A DNA stretch of 64,000 nt from Pontibacter harenae (GCF_020907245.1 NZ_JAJJWH010000002.1:1-64000), one strand, 5' to 3'; positions 17,035 to 26,866 are shown, counted from the first letter of the stretch. Numbers and translations are program-made. Notes: generated by a model not told the origin, from the sequence alone.

Positions 17035-19242
17035 ATGGACAACGAAGAAATGAAAGGAAAAGGTGAGAAGTCATCTGTAAATGTAAACGAGAACAGCAAA
17101 AACGAGCAACTAGAGCAGTACAGAGCTGACGCAAAAGACCAGTATATGACAACGGACCAGGGTGTTCGCGTTAGTCATACTGAGGATTCACTGAAGGCAG
17201 GATCGAGAGGCCCTTTGCTGATGGAGGACTTCCACTTCCGTGAAAAAATGACTCACTTCGATCATGAGTCTATCCCAGAAAGAATAGTGCATGCTAGAGG
17301 TTCTGGAGCACATGGTTATTTCCAACCCTACGACGATACATTGAAGGAATTTACAAAAGCTAAATTCCTGACAGACCCCAACACTAAAACCCCCGTGTTT
17401 GTGCGCTTCTCCACAGTAGTGGGTTCCAGAGGTTCGGCCGACACGGTACGAGATGTGAGAGGATTTGCTACGAAGTTCTATACCGAGCAAGGTAACTATG
17501 ATTTAGTGGGAAACAATATGCCTCCATTCTTTATACAGGATGCAAATAAATTTGCAGACCTGGTGCATGCTATAAAGCCAGATCCTGATAACGAAATTCC
17601 ACAGGCATCTGCTGCACACGATACTTTCTGGGATTTTGCTTCCCTTATGCCAGAGTCCATGCACATGATTATGTGGGTGCTGTCTGATCGTGCTATACCA
17701 AGAAGCTTTCGGATGATGGATGGCTTTGGCGTGCATACCTTCCGTTTGATAAATGAAGCTGGCAAAGCGCGTTTTGTTAAATTCCATTGGCGCTCTAAGC
17801 TTGGTGCACACTCGCTTGTGTGGGATGAAGCTCAGAAACTGGCAGGTAAAGATGCTGACTGGTTGCGACGCGACCTTTGGGAAGCCGTTGAGATGGGCCA
17901 TTATCCTGAATATGAACTTAGCGTACAAATTGTAGAAGAGGAAGATGAGTTTAAGTTTGACTTTGATCTGCTAGACGCTACGAAGCTAATACCCGAAGAA
18001 CTGGTGCCATTAAGACCAATAGGTAAGATGGTACTAAACCGCAATCCAGAAAATTTCTTTGCAGAAACAGAACAAGTGGCCTTCCACCCTGGCAACTTTG
18101 TACCAGGTATTGATGTTACAAATGACCCTCTGCTACAAGGTCGCCTTTTCTCCTACATCGATACACAGTTAAACCGCTTCCATAGTGCAAACTTTGGGGA
18201 GTTACCAATAAACAGCCCTCTTGCTAGAACACATAATAATCAAGGAGCTGGGTTTATGCGCCACACCATTAATAAGGGTAAGGTAAATTATTGGCCAAAT
18301 ACCCTTGGCGGAGGCTGCCCTATGATGGCCCCAGAAAACATGGGCGGCTATGTGCATTATATGGAGAAAGTTGATGGCAGAAAGATACGTGCCCGCAGCG
18401 AAAGCTTTAACGACCACTATAGCCAGGCTACGTTGTTCTGGAACTCCATGACAGAGCCAGAAAAGAAACACATTGTGAAAGCCGCTCATTTTGAACTAGG
18501 CAAAGTGATGTCGAAGGAAATACGGCAGCGCATGTTAGGCCACTTCTCTAAAATATCGATGGAACTAGCCGAGATGGTGTCTGAAGGTATTGGTGTGGAG
18601 GTGCCGAAAAACTTCAATCAGGAGTCTACAGGCAATTATGAAAACAACGAGGCTTCTAAAACAATGAAGAAAGGAAAATCTGTAAAGGAAACGCAGTTTG
18701 TGAGTATGGAGAAAAACAAAATTGAAACAGCCGTTTCAAGAAAAGTAGCCATACTACTGGAAGACGGATATGACTACTGCGAAGTAAAACAGGTAAAGGA
18801 TGCACTAGAGAAAGCTGGTGCCAGTGCCAAAATCGTGTCTAAGTTCCATGGCATGCGCAAATCTAGCACAGGCGAAGAACTGGAAACAGACAAGAGCCAT
18901 ATTACAACAGGCTCCATAATGTACGATGCCATTTATATTCCTGATGGAGAAAAGAGTATAGAAGCTCTCTTAAAAGAAGGTGATGCTATTCATTTTGTAA
19001 ACGAAGCTTTTAAGCACTGCAAACCCATCGGCACCTCAGGTGGCGGAATCAGACTTCTTGAAAAAGCCGAAGTTTTAGGTGTTGAGTTTGCAGATAAAAC
19101 TTCTGGTAATGTAATATCCAATAAAGGTGTGGTAACAGCAGGAAGCGACGCTGAGGCTAGTGAGTTTACGGCACAATTCATCGTGGCTATTTCCAAGCAT
19201 CGCCACTGGGACCGTGAAGAAAAAATGATGGTTCCAGCTTAA
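17035..19242 (+). CDS. katE: Large-subunit (clade 2) catalase with DJ-1-like C-terminal domain
   Basis: Breaks hydrogen peroxide down to water and oxygen. The 735-residue length and the extra C-terminal domain place it with E. coli KatE (HPII). The catalytic His lies in VHARGSGAHGYF (about 85-96), the Asn in NNMPPFFIQDA (about 160) and the proximal haem-ligand Tyr in RLFSYIDTQLNRF (about 370). A DJ-1/PfpI-like flavodoxin-fold domain occupies about 570-730 (VAILLEDGYDYCEV, then GGGIRLL). The N-terminus carries a polar arm rich in Lys, Glu and Asn, usual for the large enzymes. No neighbouring oxidative stress gene or regulator is present. Confidence 0.95.
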   Translation: MDNEEMKGKGEKSSVNVNENSKNEQLEQYRADAKDQYMTTDQGVRVSHTEDSLKAGSRGPLLMEDFHFREKMTHFDHESIPERIVHARGSGAHGYFQPYDDTLKEFTKAKFLTDPNTKTPVFVRFSTVVGSRGSADTVRDVRGFATKFYTEQGNYDLVGNNMPPFFIQDANKFADLVHAIKPDPDNEIPQASAAHDTFWDFASLMPESMHMIMWVLSDRAIPRSFRMMDGFGVHTFRLINEAGKARFVKFHWRSKLGAHSLVWDEAQKLAGKDADWLRRDLWEAVEMGHYPEYELSVQIVEEEDEFKFDFDLLDATKLIPEELVPLRPIGKMVLNRNPENFFAETEQVAFHPGNFVPGIDVTNDPLLQGRLFSYIDTQLNRFHSANFGELPINSPLARTHNNQGAGFMRHTINKGKVNYWPNTLGGGCPMMAPENMGGYVHYMEKVDGRKIRARSESFNDHYSQATLFWNSMTEPEKKHIVKAAHFELGKVMSKEIRQRMLGHFSKISMELAEMVSEGIGVEVPKNFNQESTGNYENNEASKTMKKGKSVKETQFVSMEKNKIETAVSRKVAILLEDGYDYCEVKQVKDALEKAGASAKIVSKFHGMRKSSTGEELETDKSHITTGSIMYDAIYIPDGEKSIEALLKEGDAIHFVNEAFKHCKPIGTSGGGIRLLEKAEVLGVEFADKTSGNVISNKGVVTAGSDAEASEFTAQFIVAISKHRHWDREEKMMVPA

Positions 19243-19304
19243 GAAGTACCATATACTTAATAAAGCTTTTCCATTTCAAAAAGTTGTTTGTGATTAATTG
19301 TACT

Positions 19305-19337
19305 GTCGGAGCCGCAACATTGCGGCTCCGACTTTTT
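19305..19337 (+). terminator. Rho-independent terminator after katE
   Basis: Perfect 12-base GC-rich arms (GTCGGAGCCGCA at 19305-19316 and its complement at 19321-19332), ACAT loop, followed by TTTTT. Confidence 0.92.
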
Positions 19338-19420
19338 ACTGTGCACCCAATGAGTTGACAGGTTTTCTAATGCTCAGGCAAATAATGTATCTTTAGTCTT
19401 TGTATACATGTTGTCTTAAA

Positions 19421-22015
19421 ATGATCAAAAAGATAAACCTCTATTTACAAGCCAGTGCATTTACTCTTTCTCTGGTTTCTTTCGCTGCCTGTCATAACAA
19501 GCTGGTTTCAACTACTCCTGCTGTTCCCATAGAAACTGGCGTTTCTCAGGCCTTAGCGGAGCATCGGGCACAAGTACTGTCTCAGGTAGCTTATAAGATA
19601 GATCTTGATATTCCAGTGCAGAAAGCGGCACCGATTCAGGCGAATGAAACTATCAGCTTCATCTTACAAGAAAACAGAGATCCTTTACAAATCGATTTCA
19701 AAGAGCAGCCTGACCACTTACAAAAGGTTTGGGTAAATGGAAGAGAGGTCGCCATCGTTCATACAAAAGAGCACTTGGTTATTTCGCCTCAGCATCTGAG
19801 AAAGGGAAAGAATGAGGTAAAAATTCAGTTTATAGCAGGGGATTTATCATTGAACCGCAACGAAAACTACCTCTACACCTTGCTGGTGCCCGACAGAGCC
19901 CGCACTGTTTTCCCCTGCTTCGATCAGCCAAACCTAAAGGCAACATACCAATTATCGTTGACTATTCCAGAGGATTGGATAGCAATTGCCAACGCGCCAT
20001 TACAGGACTCTGTACTGGCAGGTCAGCGCAAAACCTATCATTACGCCAACTCCGATACTATCAGCACTTACCTTTTCTCGTTTGCGGCAGGAGAGTTCAA
20101 AGCTGTAACTAGACAGTTAAATGGCAGAACCATGCGCTTCCTGCATCGGGAAACAGACGCTGAAAAGCTGGCGCATAGCCTGGAGCCGATATTTCAACTT
20201 CACGCCGATGCCTTGTCGTTTATGGAGGATTACACGGGTATACCCTACCCTTTCCAGAAGTTTGATTTTGTAGCCATACCTGATTTTCAGTACGGCGGCA
20301 TGGAGCACGTCGGGGCTATACAATACAAAGCCTCTTCCCTATTTTTAGATGAGGGCGCTACCAAAGACCAGGAAGTATCGCGTGGGAACCTGATTGCCCA
20401 TGAGACCGCCCACATGTGGTTTGGTGACCTGGTAACGATGAAGTGGTTTAACGATGTGTGGACAAAAGAAGTGTTTGCCAACTTCATGGCTGATAAAGCC
20501 TCCCAAACAGCAGGCGTAGTATCTAACAACGATCTCAAGTTCCTGATCGACCATTTTCCAGCGGCCTATGGTGTTGACCGCACGGCAGGTGCCAATCCAA
20601 TCCGTCAGCCACTGGACAATTTACAGGATGCGGGAACGCTTTACGGCAGCATCATCTACCATAAAGCACCCATTATGATGCGCCAACTGGAAAGGCTGAT
20701 GGGAGAAGGCGCTTTTAGAGCAGGGCTGCAAGAGTACCTTAAAACTTATGCTTTCGGCAATGCCACCTGGCCAAACCTAATTGAGATACTGGACAAAAGA
20801 ACGGAAAAGGACCTGCAGGCATGGAACAAAGTATGGGTAAATGAACCAGGTCGTCCAACATTTAACTATGAACTAAAAACAGAAGACGGTAAATTATCAA
20901 ACTTCACCATAACCCAACAAGCTGAAGATGGTTCTGATCGCCTCTGGCCTCAGTTGTTCGAAATTGCCTTGGTATACAAAGATCGTGTAGAGGAGCTAAC
21001 TGTAAACATGGATGAAAAGCAGGAGGTTGTTGCAGAGGCTGTTGGTAAAGAAAAGCCGCTGTTCGTGCTTTTCAACTCCTCGGGGCAAGGCTATGGCCAG
21101 TTTCCAATTAGCCAGGAAGGTTTAGCTTTGGTATACACATTGAAAGATCCTGTAATGCGAGCTTCAGCTTACATCAACCTATACGAAAGTATGCTGAACC
21201 AAAAAGACATCTCGCCTGATATCTTGTTGCTGAACTCCTTAACCGAACTAGCAAGGGAGCCAGAGGAGCTAAACCTGAAACTGCTGACAGGACAATTGAA
21301 TGAAGTATACTGGAAATTTATTCCGACAGCTTCTAGAGACTCTATCACAACATTTGTTGAAGAAAAGCTGTGGCAAGCTGTGCAGAGAAGAGAAGCTGCT
21401 AACGAAAAGAAACTGCTCTTCAAGGCTTACCAGAACGTAGCCCTCAGCCAAAAAGCACAGGACAAACTATACCAGATATGGGAGTCACAACAGGCTCCTG
21501 ATGGCGTTAAACTTTCTGAGGATGACTATACTTCTCTGGCCTTAGCCATGGCAGTTCGAGACTATAAAAGCGACATTCTGGTAAAACAACTAGCACGCAT
21601 TAAAAATCCTGACCGCCAGAAACGCCTGCAGTTTATCATGCCAGCTCTTTCTGCTGATGTAGCGGTACGTGATGCCTTCTTTGCCTCACTTAGCAAGCAG
21701 GAGAACAGGGAAAAAGAGGCATGGGTGGCAGCGGCCCTAAGTTACCTGCACCATCCGCTTCGCGCTGAAACCTCTGAAAAATACTTGCAACAAAGCTTAG
21801 AACTGCTGGAAGAGATACAATTAACTGGCGATATCTTTTTCCCTACCAACTGGCTAATGGCCACCTTCAGCTCTTACCGCAGCCCAGGTGCCGCAGAAAC
21901 TGTAAGAACATTTTTAGAGCAGCACCCAAGCTACAACCCAAAACTGAAAGGGAAGATTTTACAGGCAGCAGACGATGTTTTTAGAGCAGAAGAACTGCTC
22001 GAGAAGCAAAATTAA
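19421..22015 (+). CDS. M1-family metallo-aminopeptidase, lipoprotein
   Basis: A zinc aminopeptidase of about 864 residues. The ATG at 19421 is chosen over 19400 because it starts a lipoprotein signal (MIKKINLYLQASAFTLSL, then FAAC). The N-terminal beta domain is followed by the substrate motif GGMEH (in place of GAMEN) and the zinc site HETAH with the third ligand Glu 18 residues on, in WTKEVFANF (most M1 enzymes have WLNEGFA). The C-terminal half is the helical ERAP1-like domain. It is probably anchored to a membrane facing the periplasm or outside and trims peptides for nutrition. A TATCTTTA -7-like box lies at 19388-19395. Confidence 0.92.
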   Translation: MIKKINLYLQASAFTLSLVSFAACHNKLVSTTPAVPIETGVSQALAEHRAQVLSQVAYKIDLDIPVQKAAPIQANETISFILQENRDPLQIDFKEQPDHLQKVWVNGREVAIVHTKEHLVISPQHLRKGKNEVKIQFIAGDLSLNRNENYLYTLLVPDRARTVFPCFDQPNLKATYQLSLTIPEDWIAIANAPLQDSVLAGQRKTYHYANSDTISTYLFSFAAGEFKAVTRQLNGRTMRFLHRETDAEKLAHSLEPIFQLHADALSFMEDYTGIPYPFQKFDFVAIPDFQYGGMEHVGAIQYKASSLFLDEGATKDQEVSRGNLIAHETAHMWFGDLVTMKWFNDVWTKEVFANFMADKASQTAGVVSNNDLKFLIDHFPAAYGVDRTAGANPIRQPLDNLQDAGTLYGSIIYHKAPIMMRQLERLMGEGAFRAGLQEYLKTYAFGNATWPNLIEILDKRTEKDLQAWNKVWVNEPGRPTFNYELKTEDGKLSNFTITQQAEDGSDRLWPQLFEIALVYKDRVEELTVNMDEKQEVVAEAVGKEKPLFVLFNSSGQGYGQFPISQEGLALVYTLKDPVMRASAYINLYESMLNQKDISPDILLLNSLTELAREPEELNLKLLTGQLNEVYWKFIPTASRDSITTFVEEKLWQAVQRREAANEKKLLFKAYQNVALSQKAQDKLYQIWESQQAPDGVKLSEDDYTSLALAMAVRDYKSDILVKQLARIKNPDRQKRLQFIMPALSADVAVRDAFFASLSKQENREKEAWVAAALSYLHHPLRAETSEKYLQQSLELLEEIQLTGDIFFPTNWLMATFSSYRSPGAAETVRTFLEQHPSYNPKLKGKILQAADDVFRAEELLEKQN

Positions 22016-22074
22016 CTTCTCAACCTATAATTATTCTATAGCTGGCTTCTGTATTTTAAGACAGCTTTGATATA

Positions 22075-22665
22075 TTAAAAAGAGGCGCCAACTGTAATTG
22101 AAAGATTACGGTACTTGCCACCTGAATTGTTGTTATTCATCACTTCAGTAAAACCATGACTATACATTAGATCCGCTTCTAATATCCACAAGTTTATGCC
22201 AATACCAGCATTTAGTGCAAACTGTGCTTTCGTAATATCGTCCCTTCGTATACCGATTGTATTGTCTGCTACACCTAATGCATAAGCGAAAGATGGCCCA
22301 GCCATATAGCGCATACCTGACAAAAAGCTGTTATTTGCTTCAGTCTGGATGCCGAATAAAACTGGCACACGCAGATAACGCACCCTTAATGCATCTCTGT
22401 CTCTTGTTGCTGGCTGCATAGTCCTAATGAGATTTACTTTATTTGTAACGAAGTCAAGGCCTGGCTGTACATAAAAAAAATCTCCAATTCTGCCGTATAC
22501 ACCAAATTCGGTTCCTACAGCCGCATCAGATTCCGAGACAGTGGCATCATTACTCAAATTTGCCATATTAAGTCCTATTTTAGCGCCCAAACGAAGATTA
22601 TCGGTTTGCGCCTGCGCTCCTACATATGTAAGTAAAGCGATAAGTATGATGAAGATTCTTTTCAT
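22075..22665 (-). CDS. Small outer membrane beta-barrel protein (porin/PorT-like family)
   Basis: A 196-residue secreted protein: signal peptide MKRIFIILIALLTYVGAQAQ, then LRLGAKIGLNMANLS, the usual opening of the Bacteroidota outer membrane beta-barrel (OMP_b-brl_2) domain. Alternating hydrophobic strands continue to the C-terminal Phe (SITVGASF), a barrel-assembly signature. The family holds PorT-like assembly proteins and many of unknown role; this one has no secretion gene nearby, so no specific function is proposed. Confidence 0.8.
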   Translation of the reverse strand: MKRIFIILIALLTYVGAQAQTDNLRLGAKIGLNMANLSNDATVSESDAAVGTEFGVYGRIGDFFYVQPGLDFVTNKVNLIRTMQPATRDRDALRVRYLRVPVLFGIQTEANNSFLSGMRYMAGPSFAYALGVADNTIGIRRDDITKAQFALNAGIGINLWILEADLMYSHGFTEVMNNNNSGGKYRNLSITVGASF

Positions 22666-22764
22666 GTATATTTTTTATAGTTTATACTGTTATTTCAGAA
22701 TTTTAACTCAATTCTTAAGCAGAAACTTTATCAGCATATACTTATTTAGAATTTATGAGCCATA

Positions 22765-22800
22765 AAAAAGCAGCAGCTGGAAAACCAACTGCTGCTTTTT
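22765..22800 (-). terminator. Terminator after the deoxyhypusine-synthase-like gene
   Basis: 16-base arms at 22765-22780 and 22785-22800 pair with one wobble. Read on the minus strand the hairpin ends in a T run, downstream of the gene ending at 22839. Confidence 0.85.
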
Positions 22801-22838
22801 GCTTTATAGTACAGAATCTAACTTTTAGTAGCTAGAAC

Positions 22839-23816
22839 CTACATATCTAGTACAATCGCGAAGATCAAAGGCGCTACAATTGTAGCATCTGATTCGATCA
22901 TGTATTTTGGAGTGTCTTTTCCTAACTTACCCCAAGTAATCTTCTCATTTGGCACAGCGCCAGAATAAGAGCCGTAGCTAGTAGTAGAGTCAGAGATCTG
23001 TGCAAAGTAGCCCCAAAGCGGAACGCCTGTGCGCTGCAAATCCTGGTGAAGCATTGGTACCACGCAAATTGGGAAGTCACCTGCTATACCACCGCCAATC
23101 TGGAAGAAACCGATTTTAGATTCTTCTCTAGCAGTTTCAGTATACCAATCAGCTAGTTGCATCATATACTGTATACCAGTTTTCATGGTATGCACATTCT
23201 TAATATCACCGCTGATAACGTGACCTGCATAAATATTACCAAGGGTTGAGTCTTCCCATCCTGGGCAAATGATCGGCAGGTTTTTCTTGGCTGCTTCTAA
23301 CATCCAGCTGTTCTTTGGGTCGATTTGGTAATACTGCTCCAAATCACCAGATAATAGCATTTGGTAGAAGAACTCGTGCGGGAAATAAGCCTCTCCTGCT
23401 TTATCTGCTTTCTCCCAGTACTTCAACACCACGTGCTCCAAACGGCGCATCGCCTCTTCTTCTGGTATGCAAGTATCTGTTACACGGTTTAAGTGACGGC
23501 TTAATAAAGCTTCTTCATCAGCAGCAGAAAGCTCGCGGTAATGCGGTACACGCTCATAAAAATCGTGGGCAACCAGGTTGAAGATATCCTCTTCCAGGTT
23601 GGCACCAGTACAAGAAATAGCATGCACTTTATCCTGACGAATCATCTCGGCCAGAATAATACCTAATTCAGCTGTAGACATGGCGCCTGCCAATGTAACC
23701 AGCATTTTACCACCTTCGTTAAGGTGCGTTTTGTATCCTTCGGCAGCATCAATTAAAGAGGCCGCGTTAAAGTGTTTGTAGTGTTTCTTTAAAAAATTTG
23801 TTACTTCCATTTTCAT
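22839..23816 (-). CDS. Deoxyhypusine-synthase-like protein
   Basis: A 325-residue NAD-dependent aminobutyl transferase-like protein. The eukaryotic enzyme moves the aminobutyl group of spermidine onto a lysine of eIF5A, which bacteria lack; bacterial relatives are thought to act on small amines (homospermidine or other polyamines). Visible are TLAGAMSTAELG, ISCTGANLEEDIFNL (NAD-site Gly-rich loop), PIICPGWEDSTLG, the GGGIAGDFP block and the WGKLG segment near the end, whose Lys matches the catalytic Lys of the human enzyme (EAVSWGKI). The C-terminus VAPLIFAIVL is also family-like. It is monocistronic, with no other polyamine gene in the window. The reaction is not fixed by sequence. Confidence 0.88.
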   Translation of the reverse strand: MKMEVTNFLKKHYKHFNAASLIDAAEGYKTHLNEGGKMLVTLAGAMSTAELGIILAEMIRQDKVHAISCTGANLEEDIFNLVAHDFYERVPHYRELSAADEEALLSRHLNRVTDTCIPEEEAMRRLEHVVLKYWEKADKAGEAYFPHEFFYQMLLSGDLEQYYQIDPKNSWMLEAAKKNLPIICPGWEDSTLGNIYAGHVISGDIKNVHTMKTGIQYMMQLADWYTETAREESKIGFFQIGGGIAGDFPICVVPMLHQDLQRTGVPLWGYFAQISDSTTSYGSYSGAVPNEKITWGKLGKDTPKYMIESDATIVAPLIFAIVLDM

Positions 23817-24017
23817 TGGTTTAAAGCCTGCCCCAATAGGACAGCTTGAGTCCGCAAGTTATGAATTATTATGATTTATACTTTACGGAGCATAAACTGC
23901 AGCAGTTCAAACCAGAAAGGCCTGGCGAATTCCTAATGACAGAATATCATCCTTTTCATTCGAGTACATAACAAGTATGGGGCCATAAAATTCCACCACT
24001 ACAAAAAATATTTTACC

Positions 24018-24557
24018 CTAAACAGGCTTCTCTATAACCAAATTATGGTTGGTGTAAATACAAATATCAGCAGCTATCGTTAAACTTTCGCGTACCATTT
24101 CTTCGGCAGTTAAATGTGGCGCATGCTTCTTCAGAGCTAAGGCAGCAGAGTGGGCAAACATACTTCCAGAACCAATGGCAGCAATTTGACTGTCTGGCTC
24201 CAGCACATCACCTGTACCAGAGATGATCAGCAATTCTTCTTTGTTAGCTACTACCATCATTGCCTCTAACTTGCGCAGGTACTGGTCTTTGCGCCAGTCT
24301 TTTGCCAACTCAATGGCAGCACGTTTCATGTTGCTGTTATAGGCATTTAGTTTCTCTTCGAAACGCTCTAACAATGTGAAAGCGTCCGCAGTTGAACCGG
24401 CAAAACCTGTTACCACTTTACCGTCTAGCAGTTTGCGTATTTTCTTCACATTGCTTTTAGCAATGTGCTTGTCCATGGTTGCCTGTCCGTCGGCTCCAAG
24501 AGCTACTTCTCCGTTGTGGTAAACGCCTAATACCGTAGTTGATCTTATCTTCGTCAT
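24018..24557 (-). CDS. hslV: ATP-dependent protease subunit HslV
   Basis: The proteasome-like peptidase of the HslUV (ClpQY) protease, 179 residues. After removal of the first residues the mature chain starts at the Thr-Thr of STTVLGVYHNGEVALGADGQ, Thr being the nucleophile. The GFAGSTADAFTLLERFE block, LRKLEAMMV and IAAIGSGSMFAHSAA match the family; the Gly-Ser-Gly near the end belongs to the cation site. The N-terminal leader of six residues is typical. The partner hslU is not in this window. Confidence 0.95.
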   Translation of the reverse strand: MTKIRSTTVLGVYHNGEVALGADGQATMDKHIAKSNVKKIRKLLDGKVVTGFAGSTADAFTLLERFEEKLNAYNSNMKRAAIELAKDWRKDQYLRKLEAMMVVANKEELLIISGTGDVLEPDSQIAAIGSGSMFAHSAALALKKHAPHLTAEEMVRESLTIAADICIYTNHNLVIEKPV

Positions 24558-24963
24558 GAATTATCTGTTTTATCTATTCAGCTTATCGTTATACTTTCTT
24601 TTCTTCTGTAAAACTACGTTATCTCCAAAGAAAAAGCCAAAGCAGTAGAATGCGCCATATTGTCTGTTTATTAGAGGAAGTAAAGTTGCGTTAGTTGCTA
24701 CACCATTTTTGAATGCTTATTTAAAGCAGCTTAAATATAGTAGTATCAGTACATGCAACCATTGTGACAGCATTAGGGTCAGTATTATGTATGATGCAAT
24801 AGTAGATCAGCTGTTTTACTGGCTAGTTATTTGATTAAAAAGCAGCATAAGAACTATGATCTTCTTTTATTTGCTATCTGCATGATAAAAGAAGGCAGTA
24901 CTAAAGGGGCATAATAGCCTTTTCTTTTAAATTCATTTTAATATTTTACATCAATTCCATCCC
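24558..24963. other. Intergenic region between hslV and a divergent lipoprotein gene
   Basis: 406 AT-rich bases; both flanking genes read outward. I see no reading frame, RNA gene or strong inverted repeat. Confidence 0.4.
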
Positions 24964-25680
24964 ATGAAAAAAAGTTTTTCCAGCTTTTCATTAAAAAAAG
25001 TAACCCTTATGTTATGCGGCGCTTTAGCGCTGACATTTACAGGATGTATAGACAAAGAAGAAGAGGCTTCGCCCATCTATCCTGCTGTAGCTTCTGTTTA
25101 TCATGCTTCTCCAGATGCACCCGACTTCGACGTTTACTTAAATAACTATAAAATAAATACGCAGGCTTTCAAGTACTCGAACTACGCTTCGTATTTCAAT
25201 ATTGGGTCAGGTTCAAAAAGTTTAAAGTTAACACCTTTTAATGATGATAATGCGCTTCTTGACACCGCTATCACTTTCCAGCAGGACCAGGCGTATTCAC
25301 TCTTCGCAACAAACGCGGTGCAGAATCTGGAACTTTTAGTGGTGAAAGATAGCCTTGTCGTACCTAATGGAGGAAAGTCTAGTATCCGTTTTATTCACTT
25401 GTCCCCTGATGCCCCTGCAGTAGAAATAAATGCAACAGGTACATCAAGCACAACATTGGAATTGGGTGCAGCTTATAAAGAAAACACCGCCTACAGCGAA
25501 ATAACATCTAACACTTACGGCTTTGTAGTTCGCGATGCCGCAACAGATGAAGAACTTCTGACAGTACAGAATATCAGTTTGAGTTCTGGAAGAATTTACA
25601 CCTTTGTTCTTCGTGGCTACACTACGCCTCCAGAAGGAAATTCCAATACGCTAAACCTGCAGGTTGTCACCAATTACTAG
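24964..25680 (+). CDS. DUF4397 domain lipoprotein
   Basis: A 238-residue protein with a lipoprotein signal (FTGC lipobox at about residues 25-28, preceded by the hydrophobic stretch LMLCGALALT). The mature part begins with acidic residues (IDKEEEA), then two beta-rich repeats, each carrying the DUF4397 hallmark His-x-Ser-Pro-Asp-Ala-Pro: YHASPDAPDFDVYLN (about 47) and IHLSPDAPAVEIN (about 145). The family has Ig-like or related beta domains and is common on the Bacteroidota surface. No enzymatic residue pattern is visible. It may be co-transcribed with the next lipoprotein. Confidence 0.85.
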   Translation: MKKSFSSFSLKKVTLMLCGALALTFTGCIDKEEEASPIYPAVASVYHASPDAPDFDVYLNNYKINTQAFKYSNYASYFNIGSGSKSLKLTPFNDDNALLDTAITFQQDQAYSLFATNAVQNLELLVVKDSLVVPNGGKSSIRFIHLSPDAPAVEINATGTSSTTLELGAAYKENTAYSEITSNTYGFVVRDAATDEELLTVQNISLSSGRIYTFVLRGYTTPPEGNSNTLNLQVVTNY

Positions 25681-25786
25681 AGTATTGCAATACGGTAGCT
25701 TGTTTTGTTTGATAGTTAACCTTATTTTTAGTTAAGCAAGCTACTGTAAAACTATCTATACAAAATCCTCAACAGCCTAACCTTCT

Positions 25787-26386
25787 ATGAAGACCTGTAC
25801 TACCTTTCGACACCTCAGCCTCGCCATCATTCTTGTTACCCTTCTCAGTTCTTGTAAAAAAGAAAAAGTAGGCGTAGTAGCCATGTCTGATTCTACGAAA
25901 GCGTGGTTGCATGAAACGAACGGGAAAATTAGCTTTTCAACGTTTGCAGGTGACCAGCAAGAACTTACTGTGAAGGTGAAAGAGGAGGTGAAAGTTCGGC
26001 CTCCTTCATTTGGAAATGGCTATGAAGAAGTCCAGACGCGGGAGGTATTATTCGAAGCAAATCATTCGAATCTGAAGATTTTGATAATGGCTGAGCGTAG
26101 TTTTGTTTATTTCAGAAGCACTGCTCCATACTACCACGATGATACTTATGCTGCACTATTTACCAGTAGCAATCCTATACAGGAATATGTAAACGAATAC
26201 AGAGTTGCTGCTGAGCTTATAGATAATGTATCGCTCGGTGGTAAAAATTACGACCGTGTAGTTCATATCCGTTTTCCTTACTATCCAGATTTTCCAGATA
26301 GCTTGCGCGAACTTTTCTATAGTAAGCAAGATGGTCTGATAGCATATACCACCGTTGACAATAGAATGTGGTATCTTGATGAATAG
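25787..26386 (+). CDS. Lipoprotein of unknown function
   Basis: A 199-residue protein with a lipoprotein signal (HLSLAIILVTLLSSC, Cys at about 23) and a Lys-rich mature start (KKEKVG). The rest looks beta-rich with many aromatic residues; the C-terminal half (NYDRVVHIRFPYYPDFPDS, then FYSKQDGLIAYTT) resembles lipoproteins that end in a conserved hydrolysis-free beta barrel or lipocalin-like fold, but I do not recognise a named family. It follows the DUF4397 gene by 106 bases. Confidence 0.65.
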   Translation: MKTCTTFRHLSLAIILVTLLSSCKKEKVGVVAMSDSTKAWLHETNGKISFSTFAGDQQELTVKVKEEVKVRPPSFGNGYEEVQTREVLFEANHSNLKILIMAERSFVYFRSTAPYYHDDTYAALFTSSNPIQEYVNEYRVAAELIDNVSLGGKNYDRVVHIRFPYYPDFPDSLRELFYSKQDGLIAYTTVDNRMWYLDE

Positions 26387-26474
26387 TAATTGAAGACTAC
26401 GTTTAGGCATTCAAGTAAAGGCCGTCGGTTGTTTCGGTTAACTCAGAAAAAGTCGGACTGATAAAAGGACCAAC

Positions 26475-26756
26475 TTAATACAATTTACTTAATTGCGCTT
26501 CCCCGTATTCAGAAACTGAAAGAATGATGCTGTATGACACTTCATCGGATTCTGCAAGTTGAACGCTACCAGATCCGTTACTGACAAGGACAACAGAAAC
26601 AACAAGCTCATCTGCATGAAAAGTCTTGAAAGACTCAACAGATGACAGAACCTTAACAAGAGATTTGTCTTTTACCTGCGCTACCTGAGGCTTTAGATTT
26701 TGCCCAAATGTGAGGGGGGAATGCAAGAAGAGAGCTACTAGAAACAGATATTTCAT
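26475..26756 (-). CDS. Small secreted protein of unknown function
   Basis: A 93-residue product with a short Sec signal (MKYLFLVALFLHSPLTFG, likely cleavage before QNLKPQ). The mature part, about 75 residues, alternates hydrophobic and polar residues and may be beta-rich (ADELVVSVVLVSNGSGSV). No motif is recognised. It is convergent with the lipoprotein gene ending at 26386. It might be a surface or periplasmic helper; the evidence that it is real is the signal peptide and the free space around it. Confidence 0.5.
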   Translation of the reverse strand: MKYLFLVALFLHSPLTFGQNLKPQVAQVKDKSLVKVLSSVESFKTFHADELVVSVVLVSNGSGSVQLAESDEVSYSIILSVSEYGEAQLSKLY

Positions 26757-26815
26757 ATCACATCATTTAGATCAACATCATCATGTCTGAAGATAATTAA
26801 AAGTAGCAAGCATAA

Positions 26816-26845
26816 AAAAGCCTCTCCGTTTCCGAAGAGGCTTTT
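26816..26845 (-). terminator. Terminator after the pyruvate dehydrogenase E2 gene
   Basis: Ten-base arms AAAAGCCTCT (26816-26825) and AGAGGCTTTT (26836-26845) with a ten-base loop, flanked by an A run that reads as T on the minus strand. Confidence 0.82.
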
Positions 26846-26866
26846 CTTTATTTATACTGAAAGGAA

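Noticed and set aside
17503-17928. Long open frame of 141 codons on the minus strand within the catalase gene
   Set aside because: It is fully covered by the well supported catalase frame on the other strand and has no recognisable motifs or start context.
25695-25744. Hairpin GTAGCTTG/CAAGCTAC with a nested short stem after the DUF4397 gene
   Set aside because: It has a large internal loop and is not followed by a T run, so I could not call it a terminator.
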